A DNA stretch of 64,000 nt from JAXHMM01 sp964528445. Lineage in GTDB: Bacteria > Bacteroidota > Rhodothermia > Balneolales > Balneolaceae. Both the position numbers and the translations under genes were made by a program. Shown here in pieces: positions 62,808 through 64,000 of the stretch (position 1 is the first letter of the stretch; each line of letters starts with the position of its first letter). The notes under the pieces were generated by a model. It was not told the DNA's origin. It made no database searches and was given only the letters and a program-made list of their open reading frames with translations. The stretch covers positions 62,001 to 126,000 of the forward strand of contig CAZGSL010000002.1 of NCBI GenBank assembly GCA_964528445.1, read 5' to 3'.

Positions 62808-63254
62808 TTAAGCGGGAAATTCCTTGTTCAACAGAAAGGGACAATAATAGGCCGAATTTCGTTCGGTCTCCCGAAGATGCACCGAATAGAGAAAGCCATC
62901 CGGGCAGCTCTCCTCGGCCACGGGACTCTTCAGCTCATCGAAAATGGCTTTTGCCATATTTTCGGTTGAGGGGATCACCCCCTCCAGGAAATCAACGTCC
63001 AGGTTCAGGTTTTTATGATCGCACTTCTCCACAACCTTCTCCTCGATGATTTCCTTCAGCTTCGACAGGTCGATCACGTACCCGGTATCCTCCTCGGGCG
63101 TTCCCGCGACAGTGACCTCCAGCACGTAGTTGTGGCCGTGCCAGTTTTCGTGATTGCACTTGCCGAAGGTCTCCCGGTTCCATTCGTCCGATCGGGAGGG
63201 GTTGTGCAGCCGGTGCGCGGCGTTGAAATGTGCTTTCCGTTTTACAAAGACCAC
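62808..63254 (-). CDS. 6-pyruvoyl-tetrahydropterin synthase / QueD-family protein
   Basis: 149 residues from GTG at 63254, chosen since the family begins just before [16 protein letters not shown]; a longer frame from GTG at 63314 would add 20 residues without family support. Zinc ligands are His in AHRLHN and both His in WHGHNY (about 39-44). Cys sits six residues before the HGH ([12 protein letters not shown]), and a Glu three before it. With FolE2 as neighbour it may use dihydroneopterin triphosphate for folate or for queuosine. Confidence 0.85.
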   Translation of the reverse strand: MVFVKRKAHFNAAHRLHNPSRSDEWNRETFGKCNHENWHGHNYVLEVTVAGTPEEDTGYVIDLSKLKEIIEEKVVEKCDHKNLNLDVDFLEGVIPSTENMAKAIFDELKSPVAEESCPDGFLYSVHLRETERNSAYYCPFLLNKEFPA

Positions 63255-63411
63255 GGTTCGGATGTTAGCGCGGGTTGAATGCTCCGGGATTTCATTACCG
63301 GTGTGGATAAACACTGCCCGGCGACTATTGGTTCCTCGCAGCCTGTAATATACGGTGATTGGATATAATAATTAACCGGCCCCGGTCTCCCTGAAAATAA
63401 TCCGGCAGATC

Positions 63412-64000
63412 CTACAACTCCCTCAGCTTGATGAGTCCCCTGCCCAGCTCCACCATTCCGCTGCTCTCCATATCTTTTAAAATGCGGGAAACAACCACCC
63501 TGGTAGTCCCCAGCTCATTGGCGATATCCTGGTGGGTACGCTTTACCGATTTGGTAACGTTTCTCTCCGCGTAATTTTTCAAATAGGAATGGAGACGCTG
63601 ATCAATTTTCCGGAAACTGATCTCTTCCAAAGTCTTCAACAGTTCCGTATAGCGATCCAGAAACGTATTGATTACAAAGGAGTTCCAGGAATCAAATTTC
63701 TTCTGCCAGATACGCACGCGGTCAGTCGGAATCATCAACAGTTCCGACTTCTTTTCCGTGACGGCATTCACTTTGCTGACGGCATCCCCAAAACAGGCAA
63801 CCAGCGACATCATACACGTTTCCCCCGGGTCTATGTAATAGAGAAGAATTTCCCGGTCCAGTTCGTAGTCCCTCCGGAACACGCGTATGGATCCGTTCAG
63901 AACGAGAGGTATCATCTGCATGAAGCTGCCCTCCTTTACGATGGTTTCCTCTTCATCGAAAGTGGCAACGCTGCACAAGGACGCAATCTCTTCCCTGAGC
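63412..64000 (-). CDS. Crp/Fnr-family transcriptional regulator, 5' end outside the window
   Basis: About 196 residues are visible; the frame is open to the right edge and no ATG start is seen, so it continues beyond it. A cyclic-nucleotide-binding-like domain (PLVLNGSIRVFRRD, REILLYYIDPGETCMMSLVA) precedes a winged HTH (HQDIANELGTTRVVVSRILKDMESSGM). No Fnr-type Cys cluster is visible in the part shown. It regulates transcription in response to an unknown signal and is upstream of the pterin genes on the same strand, 97 bases away. Confidence 0.85.
   Translation of the reverse strand, partial: LREEIASLCSVATFDEEETIVKEGSFMQMIPLVLNGSIRVFRRDYELDREILLYYIDPGETCMMSLVACFGDAVSKVNAVTEKKSELLMIPTDRVRIWQKKFDSWNSFVINTFLDRYTELLKTLEEISFRKIDQRLHSYLKNYAERNVTKSVKRTHQDIANELGTTRVVVSRILKDMESSGMVELGRGLIKLREL

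Noticed and set aside
1..64000. CRISPR array, insertion sequences, prophage or integrase
   Set aside because: No regularly spaced repeats, transposase or integrase genes, or att-like direct repeats were found. The holin-like gene at 4463 is a chromosomal YqjE-type protein.

Overview
This window is a GC-rich (about 60 percent by eye) piece of a draft bacterial chromosome. It is dense with genes and holds no rRNA, tRNA, insertion sequence, phage or CRISPR array that I can see. The gene set suggests a Gram-negative member of the Balneolota/Rhodothermota group: a bacillithiol deacetylase (BshB1), a FecA-like TonB receptor with HTTM, imelysin and DUF4856 partners, a principal sigma factor of the short Bacteroidota type, a beta-propeller histidine kinase, and an OdhA/Kgd-type E1-E2 fusion for 2-oxoglutarate dehydrogenase. 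This placement is inferred from gene families, not from a marker-gene phylogeny. A run of exactly 100 N at 46642-46741 shows the sequence is a scaffold.

Left part (1-12.7 kb): a rhomboid-like gene is cut by the edge. A long minus-strand run follows. It encodes two MacB-type permeases, three small membrane proteins resembling the E. coli YqjD/YqjE set, a TolC channel, a periplasmic adaptor and an ABC ATPase, together a tripartite efflux system. After it come bshB1, an inositol-monophosphatase-family gene, dnaG, sucD and a 56-residue membrane protein. Middle-left (12.8-24.7 kb): a zinc/manganese uptake-like cluster (small periplasmic protein, outer-membrane barrel, ZnuA-like, ZnuB-like, MFS) without an ATPase gene; a 0.48-kb structured intergenic stretch; a PLP dehydratase with a D-amino-acid-oxidase-like enzyme; merC; an Aquifex-type aconitase; then HU overlapping an unusual HU-transmembrane-LysM protein.

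Middle (24.4-42.8 kb): a Dabb protein; a tandem pair of exported amidohydrolases of which the second has lost metal ligands; a stand-alone Smr protein followed by a membrane-bound MutS-like ATPase; the FecA-like/HTTM/imelysin/DUF4856 iron cluster with a palindrome in its promoter region; a second PLP dehydratase; SIMPL and PIG-L proteins; and a tesA/ybbA/ybbP arrangement like that of E. coli. Right part (42.8-64 kb): CorA, a double-domain universal stress protein, an exported EEP-fold lipoprotein, a FadL-like porin carrying the gap, a low-complexity lipoprotein, a LuxR-type response regulator with its propeller kinase, the principal sigma factor, a pepF/GAF-protein/deoB operon, kgd, folE2, a PTPS-family protein and a Crp/Fnr regulator cut by the right edge.

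Main themes are envelope transport (efflux, zinc, iron, magnesium, fatty acid), the TCA cycle (acn, kgd, sucD), and regulation of transcription and signalling. The least conventional items are the HU-TM-LysM protein, the split MutS2-like pair, the amidohydrolase/pseudo-amidohydrolase pair, the efflux operon with embedded Yqj-like genes, and several unexplained inverted repeats next to metal-transport genes.
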